Source: Glaciozyma antarctica PI12 (taxonomy: Eukaryota > Basidiomycota > Microbotryomycetes > Kriegeriales > Camptobasidiaceae). From it: a stretch of DNA of 64,000 nt. This document shows positions 44,909 to 56,383 of this stretch, one piece after another. Location of the stretch: contig KZ627151.1 of NCBI GenBank assembly GCA_002917775.1, forward strand, positions 260,607 through 324,606, written 5' to 3'. A program made the translations under genes and the position numbers. The notes under the pieces are model-generated. The model had not been told where the DNA came from, searched no databases, and saw only the letters and a list, made by a program, of their open reading frames with translations. Numbering within the stretch: position 1 is the stretch's first letter; each line of letters opens with the position of its first letter.

Positions 44909-45366
44909 GAGACTGGCTACGGCGCACCGCTTTTGACGCAGGCTTGCCAACGCTTTTCTATGAAACCGTTTTGCAGAGCAGTGCGCCCTGCAGGAGCTGT
45001 GCACTCTACTTTGATAGAGCTTGGGAGGAGGCTCCGCAGCACTTCGTTTTTCGACCTTTCTTCGGTTCCTTCTCCATTTCGCTTCCTATCAGCGTCCGTT
45101 CTGCTTCCGGACTGCTCCATCTTGGTGTTCAACGCGTGTCCTTCGCAAGGGACGCGTTCACGCCCGTTCCCTTGTTCAGGATTTCGCTAGACGGCTGAGC
45201 TTGTTCCTCTCGTCCCGCCTCTCCTGCCTTCTACCACCAGCACCCGCACCGCTTCCAGGACACTCAATACTCTCCTCGACCCCCGCTCCTCCAGCCACGC
45301 GCGCCCACTCTCTCGCCGAACCAAGCCAGCCCCCTGCTCCGACCCCTCTCTGAGCTCCCTCCGCTC

Positions 45367-46321
45367 ATGCCCGGTATCTCGACCGACCGGTTCGTGGCCA
45401 AGGTCCCCGAGTTCTTGATCTGCAAGATCTGCATAGAAGCGCTATCGGGTACGTCTGGCTGGCGCTTGGGAGGGGAAACGAGGCACGAGGAGGCGCAGTG
45501 GTGATTGATTTTGCGTCTCCTCAGATCCGATGAGTGTGTGTGCTTCTGAGCATACCTTCTGCGCAAGTGTAAGGCTCTCGCGCTCCGAGATTGTGGTGGT
45601 AATGAGCTGACTTGAGACGCAGTGCGTGACCGACATCCGAGCGGCAGGGCATACCGGCTGCCCCACCTGCCGCGAAACCATGCGTCCTCGGGCTTCAGCG
45701 AGCTGGAAGCGGGTCGTAGAGGGACTTGCGTGCGTCCCATTATTTCTTCACCTAGTCCTTTTGCTAACCCTGTTGAGCAGCGTCAAGTGCAGCCTCCATG
45801 CGAGAGGGTGTAAATGGACTGGCCCGTTGAGCAATGCCGTCGCTCATCAAGGCGGTGTACGTTCTTTAGCAGCTCATTCATGGTCGTAAACGTCTAAGCA
45901 GTCTCTCCAGTGCGAATTGCGGGCGATCGCGTGCGCTCGAGCTCCCAGTGGCTGCAAGATCAAGCATCGCGCCGACGCCGCTTCGACGCAGGCCCACCGC
46001 GCGCAGTGCGAGTTCGTCTCCGCCTCCTGCACGAACTCCAAATACGGATGCAAGCACACGGTCCTGCGCAAGGATCTGGACAAGCATCTGGCCGTCTGCC
46101 CTAACCACGCGTGCGCCATGCCAGGATGCACCACGCTTGGGACGCCTCGAGTCCAGCAGACGCATCGGCCAGGCTGCTATAAGCAGACCCACACGGCGAA
46201 CGGGTTGAGGAAGCGAGTCGCCGACCTCGAGGAGGAGCTGGCGGCGAAGGACGCCGATTTGCGGGACCTCAGGGCGCGTCTCGCGGGGGGTGACAAGCCG
46301 CGTGTCGTCAAGCGGGCGTGA
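45367..46321 (+). CDS. RING-finger / TRAF-type zinc-finger protein, probable E3 ligase
   Basis: The ATG at 45367 gives MPGISTDRFVAKVPEFLICK. The C3HC4 RING is CKICIEALS, DPMSVCASEHTFCASC, GHTGCPTCRETM; the spacing between the third Cys and the His is one or two residues longer than usual. TRAF-type zinc fingers follow: VKCSLHARGCKWTGPLSNAV with H-Q-GG-C, ACARAPSGCKIKHRAD, HRAQCEFVSASCTNSKYGCK and HTVLRKDLDKHLAVCPNHAC. After a further Cys-rich stretch (AMPGCTTLGTPR) there is a short C-terminal coiled coil (GLRKRVADLEEELAAKDADL). This RING-TRAF-coiled-coil order is that of TRAF/Nrdp1-like ubiquitin ligases. About 240 aa. Introns sit inside the RING and between the fingers. TGA ends at 46321. 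No MATH domain is seen. Confidence 0.85.
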
Positions 46322-47400
46322 AGCAGGAGGACAACGCTGCTGGAGTCCTCGCTCCTAGAGTCGGTGCGTCGCTCGACGGCGGGAGCGGGGATGGGAGGGT
46401 GAGGACGCGCAAGTCGGAGACGGAGGCGCTGCTGGAGGACGCGGCGAGGGCGATGGCGGGGCCGAGCAGGAAGTGCTGAGGTGGGGATTCCTTGTCGTGT
46501 TGTACTTCTTTTGCATCACGTCGGTTCGGGTTTATAGCGAGGAGAGCGTTGGGATCACTTTGCGTTGGCGCCGTGTTCCTCTTCCGCTTCAGCGTCGCTC
46601 CGCAAGACACCTCGAGCCACAACCCGCTCCTGCAGTGGGACGAAAAGGACGTAGCTTCTCCTCCTCCGAGAGCACCTAGACCCAGATCGGCTCCGCAGGC
46701 TTGAAGCTGAGGAATGGCGAAGGAAGTGGCTCGCCACCGTCGCTCGTCGCTCTTGAGGGTTAACGGCTGCAAGTCGAGTGGCGATTACGCGAGAGCGTTC
46801 AAAGTCGACATCGGTCCACCTGGCAATGAAGCGGTGGCGAGAGAGATTCCGAAGATGGGGCTCGAGAGAGGAAGGAGCGAGGGTGCGATCGCAGATGGAC
46901 TCGCGCGTGAGACTGTCGCTGCTGTGTATTCCTTCCCAGTCCCATTCGTCGAGCTTTAGCACGTCCAGCAGTACCTCGTCTTGCGCCCGCTGCCTCATCT
47001 TCGTGCTTGTGCGGCGACTCCCCGAAGCTGACGACTGTGAGGACAGGAACTGGACTCGTAGTTCGCGCACCGACGTGATCTCAAGCTCGCTGGTCCACGT
47101 GTAGAGCAGCACTAATTGCACCTTGCTGAGCTTACGGAGCAGACAGCCGCAGGGTAACCGGGAGGGCAGGCGGGAGCGGTTGAAGGGCCGCCGAGCGACG
47201 AGAGCAGGTGTCGCCAGGCGTCCGCCACCTCCGCCGCCTGTGTTGCGTCGGGACGGCAAGGAACGAGCAGGTGCTGTTCCTGTCTTGAAAGCAGGAGAAC
47301 TGGGGAGTTGGAGGGAGCTGTGCGGGAACAACCTGCCTGCGCTCTCAAAACTGACTACTTTCCTTCTCCTGCTCACTCTCCCTCCTACCACGCAGACAAG
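46322..47400. other. intergenic region with one minus-strand open frame
   Basis: About 1.1 kb between the RING gene and mL54. The plus strand has no convincing exon; 46322-46475 looks like RING-gene 3' sequence in a related coding-like style. The minus strand has a continuous 314-codon frame whose ATG-initiated part is listed separately. Confidence 0.45.
46555..46998 (-). CDS. hypothetical protein (uncertain)
   Basis: From the ATG at 46998 the frame reads MRQRAQDEVLLDVLKLDEWD, WEGIHSSDSLTRESICDRTL, PHLRNLSRHRFIARWTDVDF and on to an Arg/Ser-rich C-terminus. The first 80 residues look like a folded, charged protein, but codon bias is only moderate, there is no intron, and no family is recognised. 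It lies head-to-head with mL54. It could be a chance frame in a GC-rich promoter. Confidence 0.25.
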   Translation of the reverse strand: MRQRAQDEVLLDVLKLDEWDWEGIHSSDSLTRESICDRTLAPSSLEPHLRNLSRHRFIARWTDVDFERSRVIATRLAAVNPQERRATVASHFLRHSSASSLRSRSGSRCSRRRRSYVLFVPLQERVVARGVLRSDAEAEEEHGANAK

Positions 47401-47890
47401 ATGAACCTCCTCAGCTGCACCTGCCGAGTGGCTCGACCTCTCCTCTCCGTTCGTCGCCTTGCGTCCCCCTCCTCCTTCCGTCTGCTTCCACGTCTCCACC
47501 CTCCTCCGACTCTCCCTCCAAGCCCTCCAGTCCGTCCGCTCCCTCTCCCGCTCTAAGCACCACTAACCCCCTCAATGCAGCTTCCGCCCCCATCCCCGTC
47601 TCTTCTTGCCCCGCTGGCACCCGCATCACCGGGCTCAACTTCAAGAAGGACGGAACGGACCCGATTGCGATGGAGGACAGCGATTACCCGGCCTGGCTCT
47701 GGACGGTACACCTGCCCAAGGTCGCCAAGCCGAGAGGAGAGGAGACGGAGCAGGAGACGCTCAGGCGGGAACGCAAGGAGTTGAGGAAGGAGGGTCGGGC
47801 AGCGATCAAGGTGAGCCTGCGCTCGACGAGCTGCTTCCGGTACTCAGCTAACGGTGCGAGCAGGCGAGCAATTCGCTCAAGAAGCGGTGA
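47401..47890 (+). CDS. mitochondrial large-subunit ribosomal protein mL54 (MRPL37-like)
   Basis: Nuclear-encoded mitoribosomal protein. The ATG at 47401 starts MNLLSCTCRVARPLLSVRRL followed by ASPSSF: basic, no acids, a clear presequence. After an intron ending at tgcag (about 47579) comes the family core: PIPVSSCPAGTRITGLNFKK, DPIAMEDSDYPAWLWTVHLP, then RRERKELRKEGRAAIK and, after a second intron, ASNSLKKR and TGA at 47888-47890. The SCPAGT…GLN…DP.A..DS.YP.WLW pattern and the RK..RK..R..IK..N.LK end are diagnostic. The donor of the first intron is not clear: several C|GT sites in 47480-47530 would keep the frame. About 115-130 aa, normal size. Confidence 0.88.
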
Positions 47891-47962
47891 TCTGGAGGAC
47901 GAGTACATCCACTCTGCAACTACAATACCACCAGCGATAATTACGTTTGCGACTCCCTCTGC

Positions 47963-50900
47963 TCAGACTCCCAACCAGCGTCCCCCCACCTTGGGTTCCT
48001 GCTCGACCTCGTACGCCTCCTGCCCAAGCGGAACAGCCTCGACGACGTCGACGACCTCCTCCAGCTCGTCCAGCTCCCCTCGACCCTCCCCGTTCTCCTC
48101 CCTCTCCTCCCTCATCCTCTGCTCGTGCGCCTTCAAGAATCCTCTCACGTCCTCATCCCCATCCCCCTCTCCCTCTTCCTCCTCGTCCTTTTCCGCCACT
48201 CCCACCTCCACAGCATCAGGATGCGCGACGAGCGGCGGGGGCTTCAACTGCTCCTCCCTCAGCGCCAACGGCTGCGTCTCGACCAGGACGTTCGTCCGAT
48301 CGTACACCCTCGGGCACAGCAGCTCGCGCGCGTTGTACGTCGGCGCGACGTCGAGCCTGAACGGCGGGCACGTATCGAGCTGCGCGACGCTCTGCCATCC
48401 TCGCTCGACGACCTCGTCGTCCGTCGCGATCGCGCCCCAGAGGTCGATAATCGGGAGGGCGTCCCAGGCTGGTAGACGACCTTCGGGGAGGTCGAGGATC
48501 GAGCCGGCGCGCGTCATGAGGGGGACGGTGAACTGCTCCTTGCGCTTGCGGTCGACTTCCGAGACGTGGATGTGCGTTCCCTTCTCTAGGTGGTTGGTCG
48601 AAAACGAGGCGAAGTCGGCGTAGTTGGGGTAGAGCATAACGTAGCCACGCATGTAGACGAGCTCGATGAAGTACTTTTTCCAGCTGCGCGGCCAGCGGTT
48701 CGACCGAATTTCGGGGACGATCGAGTCGGAGATGGAGAGGGCGGTTTCGGAGAGGCGGAGGGAGAGGTACGCGTGGAACTCGCGCCAGACTTCGGGGAAG
48801 TAGGCGGCGCCCCAGCTGCACGGGATTTGGGAGAGGTAGGGGAGGGTAGGGGCGAGGGAGAGGGAGGCGAAGAGGGCGTGCGCGTCGAAGGGTTGTCGTC
48901 CTTCCGGTCGCAACTCGATGTTTTTCTGCTGGTAAAGGCTGATTCCGAACAGCCGCGTCGACCGCTCCCGCATCGGCGTGTAGTACCGGTAGTGGAGAAT
49001 CGAGAGTTTGAGCCACGAGTAGAAGAGCGGCGAGACCTCGACGTCGTCCTCGAGGAAGACGCCGTACGAGTCGTTCGACGACGGGTACCAGCTCTCGACG
49101 ATGGCGGGCATGAGACCGCCGAGGATGATGCGGTGGCGGAGAGTGACGGTTCCGAAGGGCCATTCGAAGTCGTCGACGAGGTGTTGCGTCGCGCGGTCGG
49201 CGGTCTGCTCGAGGTTGAGAGAGAGGGAGACGTCGTCACCAAAGTAGTGCGCGTCTTGCAGGGCGGTGAGGAGGCGGGAGAGGGAGGCAGGACGGTTGTT
49301 GGTGATGACGGAGAGGTCGATCTTGGGAGTGTGCCAATCTGTTCGCAGTAAAGCGTCAATTAAGCGTCCTACGAGAGGAAGCAAGGAGAACGAACGTCGG
49401 AGGGCATCCATCGGCAATGCAGAGATCCACTCTGCAAACTCCATCTCGGCCTTGTCCAGCTCAATAACGACCGTCCCTCCCTCCTCCTCCGCCTTCACCC
49501 TGCTCCTCCTCCGTCCTCCCGCTCGCTCGCCAAAGACCGCTCCACTCCATCTCAGCACCTCCCCAAAGTCTCTCCCCCTCTCGCCATCCGCTAAATAAAC
49601 GACCACCTCAATCCGCCCCAACCCAATCCGTGCAAATTCCTCGATCAAGCGCGTCGAAACCTCGCTCGCCTGGCCAGGCGTGTTGAGCGGGTGGATGTCG
49701 AGGTGGCACCGCGGGCCGCCAGACGACGAATCGTGCGAAGGGAAGAAGACTTGCGGACCTTGCGCGGCGGTCTCCGAATCGGCAATGAAAACTCGTACGT
49801 CGTGCTCCTGCGCGAATCCGCACGCGAGTGGATGGGCGAGCGCGAGCTCCTCGTCGCCGCTGAGGAGGATCACGATCACGCCCTCCGTCTCCTCGTCCGG
49901 CTCCTCCCACCCGTTCTCCCTGCTGCTCTCCTCATTCGCTTTGAGAAGACTGGACCCGCCACCTGCTTCCCGTTTGAAGAGTCGGCCGAGCTTGCGCTCG
50001 CTACCGACTACGCTCCGCTTGAGTCGCTCGCAGCCCCAGTCCCGCTTTCCGTCGGCTGCTTCGACTGGGAGACCGAACGAGGGGATCCCAGCCCTCGTCC
50101 AAAGGGAGAGGGCGAGGGCGATCTCGAGGGGTACGTCCGTGCGAAGCCCGTTGCTGAGCGGGGCGAGCCAGGTCGTCTGGAGAAGGAAGGGGGTCGAGGG
50201 GGCGTGAAGCGGGGTCGTCCGATCGATATCTTCTGTTGCTCCGTCGGTGAGGTGACAAGTGGCGGCGGAGGAGGAGGCGAGAGGGAGGACGAGTCCGCCC
50301 GAGGAGAGGAGAGCGCTGCCGTACTCCTTTGTCCCTGAAGCGCTGAAGCGCCGTTTTGGCGTACGAAGGGGCCAGGGACTCGACATGCGCGTCGATGAGG
50401 ATGAGTTGGTCGGTCGCGATGCTTCCTGCGGCGAGGACGACGGCGAGGGCTGGAGGGCGGTTGGTGGGGTAGGAAAGAAGCCCGACGGAGGGGCCAAATG
50501 GTTTTAGGTTGGGGTCGAAGCCTTCGGGGGCTAGGATAAGAATCCGCTGAGGGGGAATGGACTGCTTGAGGACTGAATGGAGGAGGGAGGGGAGGACAGC
50601 GAGTTGGGATGAGGAGGAAAGGTGTACGAGGGCGGTCCATTCGGGGGAGGAGAAGGCGGAGAAGGAGGAGGGAAGGCGAGAGAGTTGGGCGAGGGAATGG
50701 GAGGTGAGAAGAGGCGGTTTTGGGGGTGGAGGTGCGCCGAGTATTGGCGGGACGGGGAGAAGGGAAGGTGGCTGCTCTGGAGGCGAGGGGGAGTGGTTAG
50801 CTTGCTATACTACAGAGAGAGAGCTGCAAGTAGGACGTACCAGCTCCAGCTTCCCACCAACGCGTCGTCAACCGCTCCTTTGGCGCCACCTTTTGCCCAG

Positions 50901-51429
50901 GCCCAAATAGCCACCACAAAAGAAGGACGGAAGCTCCGACGCTGATGAGAATCCGCGTGAACTGATTCCGACTCCGCCAGAGCGCTAGTCGAGGCCATGC
51001 CCTCTTGATGGGGTTTGAAAGGCTCAGCCGGCTCCTCGACGAGCGGGATCCAAAGGGAGAAGATCGGTTGCGAGAAGGTGAGGAAGGAGAGCTGCGTTTA
51101 GAGTTTGGAGGGTAGGGGTAGTCGGCGGCGTTGGGGACTGGCGAGCTCCCTCCGTAGATATCTCCACCGGTATCCAGTCCTCCTCCTCCTGCTCCGCCCA
51201 TCGCCGCTGTTGAAGACGCGAACCGTGAGCTAGCGAGAGCTCCAGGCGATGTTCCCCCGCTCCCTCGTCGTCCGTACACCGCCTTGCGCGAATCCCTAGC
51301 ACTCTCCGTGGCCGAGTCGATCTCCTGCTCTTGAGTGCCGCCTTCCGAAGTCGCGTGGAGGTTGGTGCTGATGCGAGAGAGCTCGGATTTTGGTTGGAAC
51401 GAACGTGGAGGGTTGCCGCCGAAGCTCAT
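47963..51429 (-). CDS. large type II membrane glycosyltransferase-like protein (one frame break as assembled)
   Basis: The ATG at 51429 gives MSFGGNPPRSFQPKSELSRI. A long Ser/Gly-rich cytosolic tail precedes a single anchor (FTRILISVGASVLLLWWLFG), typical of Golgi glycosyltransferases. The first luminal block is WTALVHLSSSSQLAVLPSLL, QSIPPQRILILAPEGFDP and TDQLILIDAHVESLAPSYAK, a GT2-like start. The larger part has KIDLSVITNNRPASLSRLLT, DDFEWPFGTVTLRHRIILGG, SYGVFLEDDVEVSPLFYSWL with a DxD-type EDD, IPCSWGAAYFPEVWREFHAY, RSWKKYFIELVYMRGYVMLY and LDTCPPFRLDVAPTYNARE. About 1,100 aa. Between ALQRFRDK and EYGSALLSSGG (about 50317-50345) the frame shifts by one base with no intron; an extra base in aaagg is the simplest cause. 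Substrate unknown, perhaps wall or extracellular glycan. It shares a 200-bp promoter with Ies2. Confidence 0.75.
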
Positions 51430-51629
51430 GCGAGTTGGCGTGGGTGCTAGTGAGCTGGCGAGGGTATATAACGTAAGGTTGCGATGCTCTGGTGTAACGA
51501 GTTGCTGGAAGGAGTGAGGAATGAGGGAGAGCCTCGAGACGCGAACGACCTCGAACTCCTTCCGCGAGGACGAGTCGGGAGGCAGCCAGCGGCTCTCCTT
51601 CTGCCACTCACGCTCAGCGGGACTCTCAA
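51430..51629. promoter_or_regulatory. shared bidirectional promoter
   Basis: Only 200 bp separate the start codons of the glycosyltransferase-like gene (51429, minus) and Ies2 (51630, plus), so both 5' UTRs and promoters must lie here. A tatataacg sequence occurs near 51463. No other element identified. Confidence 0.5.
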
Positions 51630-52885
51630 ATGCCCCCACGAATCCGATCCCCAACACCAGACTCGCCGTACTCGGAGGGGTCAGACGAGCTCGACGACTC
51701 ACCCGTTCTCCCCACCAAGCCTCTCCCTACAGCACCCCGCCCTCCTGCCCCCCGCTCAGTCATCCGCGTAGCCCGCGCTCCTTCCACCGCCTCGAGCTCT
51801 ACCGCCGCGCCGACCGCCCAGCCCTCAGACGACGACCTGTCGTCTCTTGATGATTCGCCGGAGGAGGAGGACGACGAGGATGCCTTCTCGGTGGGGTCGG
51901 ACGAGGAGATGGATGAGCTGGACGAGTTGGACGAGCTGGAGCCGGAGCCAATCAAGCCTGCCTCGAGGGCAGTGGCGGCGGGGGGAGTCAAGATCAAGTT
52001 CAAGCTGGGGGGCGCTGGAGGAGCCAAGGTCGTGGCGTCGGCACCACCCAAGGCGAGCAGCGGAGGGAGGAAAGCTGCTGCTCCTTCGGCTAGCTCGGCA
52101 AGGAAGGGCAAGGGCAAGGCGAAGAGGAAGACTCCTGGTGTGTGCCGTCTCTCCTGTGCGGTGATGGAGCTGGAGCTAACGTCGACCCCGCCGCAGACGA
52201 GGAGGCCTCCGACTTCTCAGAGGACGAAGGCTTCTCGGACGCTTCTGAAGAGTCTTCCATTTCTGGTACTCGCCTCACCGCTCGTCAGCGCGCGAAGGAG
52301 ATGGGAGGAGAGCACGGAATGGAGCTTCAGAGTCTCCCGAACAGTTCGTCGCGTCTCCCTCGTGCTGCCTTCCCGACTTGGCTAACCATTTTCGTACAGC
52401 GGTCATCAAGGGAGGTGGAAAAGGCACTCCCAAGCTCACGGAAGCGGAAATTGCGCTGAGGCGGTCCGAGGTCTCGCGCAAGCGCAAGTCGCAGTCCGAC
52501 AAGCGTCTCGAGGACGAGGTGCGTTCGCCCTCCCTTTCCATCTGCTACACCAGCTTACACCTCGCACGTCTAGAAAACCGAAACCATCAACCGTCTCCTC
52601 AAGAAGCAAGTCGGCCGACAACGCTCCAAGCTCTCCTCCTCGACGACGAACCCCAACAACCAATCCAAGTTCGACGAAGACGGAGACGCCCTCCCCGATA
52701 TCGTCGAAGTCGTTCCGCTCGTTCCGACGCGCTTGCGCTGGGTCAGCACGATCAGGAGTGGCGAGTACGTCGCGAGTCTGGGAGTGCCGATTGGGATGGA
52801 GGAGTGGAAGGGGGAGACGAGGGGATACCCGGGACCGAGGCCGCCGCTGAAAACGAGGAGGCTGGATAGGGTAGTGGTGGCTTAG
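51630..52885 (+). CDS. IES2: INO80 chromatin-remodelling subunit Ies2 (INO80B, PAPA-1 domain)
   Basis: Regulatory subunit that stimulates the INO80 ATPase. The ATG at 51630 gives MPPRIRSPTPDSPYSEGSDE. The first half is Ser/Asp/Glu-rich and disordered, with a short core VKIKFKLGG. After an acidic stretch (DEEASDFSEDEGFSDASEES) come SGTRLTARQRAKEMG, HGMELQSLPN and the PAPA-1 helix: KLTEAEIALRRSEVSRKRKS, QSDKRLEDEKTETINRLLKK, QVGRQRSKL. The C-terminus reads LRWVSTIRSGEYVASLGVPI, a short form of the Ies2 C-terminal motif, and ends KTRRLDRVVVA before TAG at 52883-52885. The classic HIT-type zinc finger is not visible, as in some fungal Ies2. About 345 aa, four exons. Confidence 0.88.
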
Positions 52886-53002
52886 GGAGGACGATGGGCT
52901 GTAATTGGTGTGCGATTTGTGAGCGAGGGCGTTCGCTTGGGGCTTTCTCGACCAACCGTTCGCTGTTCCGAGGCTGGTGTTTTTTGTTACATTGGAGAAG
53001 TA

Positions 53003-55502
53003 CTACTGTAGATGCTCTATCGTGACATCCTTCTCCATACTGTCCTTTCCGGCGGAGCGATGTCTCAGAGCGTACGTAGCCTCGGGATCCGCTCCTCCCA
53101 CAATCACAGGACGAAGTGGCAGGTCCCGAGCGATCTTGACGACCGACCAGGGCTTCATTGGGTCCGCGTTTACGAAGCTGATGAAGCGCAGGCATCAGGG
53201 AACGTCGCAGGCGCGGAGAGAAAGAGAAAAAGTACGCACATGTCGTAGATGTCGTCGACAGTGTGCGACGACGCGTTTTCTGGATAGAGGAAATAGATCA
53301 CTGGGACGATGAGGGCGTTGATGATCGCAAAGATTGTGTAGGTATCTGTGCGGTGGGGTCAGCTTGCACACTAGCGAAGGCGTTGAGGGACGAACAGTAG
53401 CCGATCGTGTTGAAGGCGATGGGAGTCTAAAGACGTCGAGTTAGTCCACTGCGAGCAGCGATTAAAGATAGGAACGTACGATGAGAACGACCATAAAGTT
53501 GAAGCCTGAGGAGCGAGTCAGAAAAGCTTACGAGCGAAGGCAAGACCGAACTCACTCCAGTTGGCAGCAGTCGACATTCCAGCCGCCGGTGCTCGCACGC
53601 GCAGAGACGTAATCTCGCTCGGAACAAGCCATGCGATTCCAAGCCAGCCAGCCGCGAAGAAAGTGTCTAAGCGCGCGAGAGGTTAGTGGGAGGTCGCGAT
53701 TGAATCCTTCGCAACTCACTGAAGACGAAAAGGAGGATCGCAGCGACGATTCCTGCGTCGTTGTTGTCCAGTCCTGGATAAGGGAGCGCATCGGTCTTGG
53801 TGGCGAGGTATACCATTCCGGTGAGCAATGCCATCGTGAGTGATTGGCCGGCTGCGCCAATGATCAAGAGCTTGCGACGTCCGAGGCGTTCAATGTAGAA
53901 CACGGCAATAAAGCTTGCGATAAAATACTCGGTGCCTTTGTAGAAGAAAGCGTGAGCTCGAAGTTGGAGGTGAATCGCCGAAGGAGGACGCACCATTGCA
54001 GGCCGCAAGGATCTTTGAGTTGAAGGGGCTGAGTCCAATACTCGTCTCGTAAATAGTGGCGGCGTAGTCTATGAATATGCAGCGTCAGCTTCGACAAATA
54101 TGAACGCAACGGGAGACGTACAAGTGATCAAGTTGATTCCAGTAATCTGTCGCGAAAAGACTAAACGTCAGCGTCATGAGGCTCGGAAGGAGCGAAGGAC
54201 AATACCTGTTGCATGACTTGCACCCAGAATCCAAGCGATGCGCGCCAGAAATGCTGGAGTCAAGCGAGTCAGCGGGCGAACAGGCATCTTCGCATCGCCG
54301 TACACACCTTCTGCTTCCCGACTGAAAAGATGTCTTTCACTCCAGCTGACTCGACAAGAGGAAGCGTGGCGCGTACTTCCTCGACTCTGTGCCTTGACCG
54401 AAGGATGATCGACGTCGACGTTGTCCAGAGCAGCGAAAACGAGCGCCGCTTCCTCATATCGGCCTTTCTTGCAGAGCCAGCGCGGGCTCTCGGGTAGAGG
54501 CATGACTGGGGAAAAGGTCAGCGATCCTCGGCATGGAAACGTTTGCGAGGACGTACTGAGGGCCATCAAGAAGATTGCGAAGAAGATTTGGCTGCGAGAA
54601 CGGAAAGTCAGGAGCCATTCCTCGCTGACCGAGAGCTGTACTCACAAAGCGACTGGAAACCTCCAAGATAGCTGTCCCGGGACAAAGAAGAAAGCGAAGT
54701 CGACTGCGCAGAGAAGAGAGGCAAGCGTGAGGGAGTATCTTGCAGAGGAGAATGCACGAACGCACGCCAGTAGCTGATCGCGATTCCGGCGGTGATGAGT
54801 GCGCCCTCGACTGTGAAGTGGCAGGTTAGCTCCGGAACTGATGCAGGTGTAGTCAAGAGGAACGCACTCATCACAAGGTAACCTCGATCCTCCGCCTTCG
54901 CACACTCGGATTGCCAAACAGGAACGGTAGCTGTGATGAACCCATTTCCGTACCCCGTAACCTGAGCGGGTTAGATCTCATACCGGAGCGCGCGATGGAA
55001 AGACTCACGATGCGGCCCACGATAAACTGGGGGAGGCCGAACGAGGTGCACTGGAGCAAGGCGCCTACAGTCATGACGGCTGCTCCTGCGAAGATGACTT
55101 TTCGTCGCCCGTATGCGTCGCCGACCCAGAGAGTCGTGAGAGCACCAGCCATGCATCCGATCTCGTAGATGGCGATAGATAGCCCTTGAATCTCCGAAGC
55201 TCGTGCTTGGACGGCGCTGCGAAGCTGCTCGTTAGCTCGCAGCCGAGGGACTCCAAAGCGAGAGGCTCACCCTTGAGTGTTTACCGTATCCATCTCGGGA
55301 AACACGGAAACGAATGCAGGGAGAGTCAAAAGGCCTCCCATTACGCCCTGGTCGTATCCAAAGAGCAAAAATCCCAGGCCTGCGTCGTCGCGATGTTACT
55401 ATCCCCTCGCGCGTGAAGGATGAAGTCTGCGGGCTCAATACCTGCGATTGTCGCGACAGCGCGATGAAGGTTCTGCCCTTTCAGTCCGTAGAAAGGTGCC
55501 AT
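53003..55502 (-). CDS. MFS sugar transporter (SP family)
   Basis: Twelve-TM proton-coupled or facilitative sugar porter in the plasma membrane. The ATG at 55502 (ccacagct leader) gives MAPFYGLKGQNLHRAVATIA, then GLGFLLFGYDQGVMGGLLTL. Family signatures in order: MAGALTTLWVGDAYGRRKVI (the D-x-x-GRR loop), QFIVGRIVTGYGNGF, YLVMIEGALITAGIAISYW, MPLPESPRWLCKKGRYEEA, WVQVMQQITGINLITYYAAT, FIAVFYIERLGRRKLLIIGA, FFAAGWLGIAWLVPSEITSL and, in place of the usual PETKG, YPENASSHTVDDIYD. The last exon adds FVNADPMKPWSVVKIARDLP and ends at TAG 53003. About 530 aa in more than ten short exons. The sequence style is that of fungal glucose or lactose-permease-type transporters; the substrate cannot be assigned. 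Confidence 0.9.
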
Positions 55503-56383
55503 AGCTGTGGTGGCGTTGCTGGTGTTGAAGTGCGAGACCGGGGGTGGAAGGAGGATAAGAGGGCGGCGAGGAAGGAGGCGGCGAGGGGCAACAACGATCC
55601 GGCGGGCCGTTTGAGCGAGTAGTGGGGAGCAGCGTGGGCCCCCAGAGAACGCAGCCCATAGCTCGTCCAGTAGCGCCAGACGATGACGGCGCTCCGCTGC
55701 TTTGGTGCTGGTCCAAGAGATCCGGGTGGATCGGCGCAGAGAGCGAGAGCTGACTGAAGGAGGAGGCTCGGTGGCCGCTCCTCGTGACTTCTCTTGAGTC
55801 TTGACATCTCCTTTGCGTTCAAAGTTGAAAGGGGCGCCGAGGCTAGTGGCCGAGCAGGAGCGCAAGCCAGCAAGCTACCGCGTGGGGGAGAGGAATCGCT
55901 GACGGAGAGCGAAAGCACCGGTGGATCTTTCGCCCGCTTGCCGAGCAGTTCCCTGTTTCCTTCGACAGTCGCTCAGCCGTGGCGAGCAGGCAAGTGAGTC
56001 AGTAGGAAGCTGGATGGAGGAGAAGGGAGGAGAGGAGAGCTCGGCAGCGAGGCCTAGCGAAGGGTAGGTCAAAAATGAATTCAATTCGACCTCGCGTAGA
56101 TTGCGAGCGCGACGTTCTGCCCCTGACCCTCACCCTCACTCCTGCGACCACTCAGGACACGCTCACAATTATCCCGCCACGCAACGACGAGTAGACCCCT
56201 TCGAACACGCGACTACGCCTCGCGCCGACCGTTTTTCCGACTCAAGGTAGGTCGCGTCACGCTCGCTCTCGACGCGCTCGACAAAGCCCAGCTGCTGACT
56301 CTCGACGCTCTCGCCGCTCAGCTATCACCCTCCTCTAGTACCACAAGCTCCCTCTCCCTCCCCTCGGCCCAGTTCTCGAAAGA
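55503..56383. other. divergent promoter region, no gene seen
   Basis: 880 bp between the sugar transporter and MCM2. Open frames on both strands here are extensions of 5' sequence without motifs. The part before MCM2 (56100-56380) is C/T-rich and probably its 5' UTR. Confidence 0.5.

Larger units (their letters stand above)
44240..45366. other. 1.1-kb intergenic region with low-complexity tracts and diverged repeats
   Basis: Contains a C14 run, a 100-bp purine-only-like tract (44515-44610, GGGA/GAGA units) and diverged direct repeats. No convincing gene. The stretch just before 45367 is C/T-rich and is presumably the promoter of the RING gene. Confidence 0.6.
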
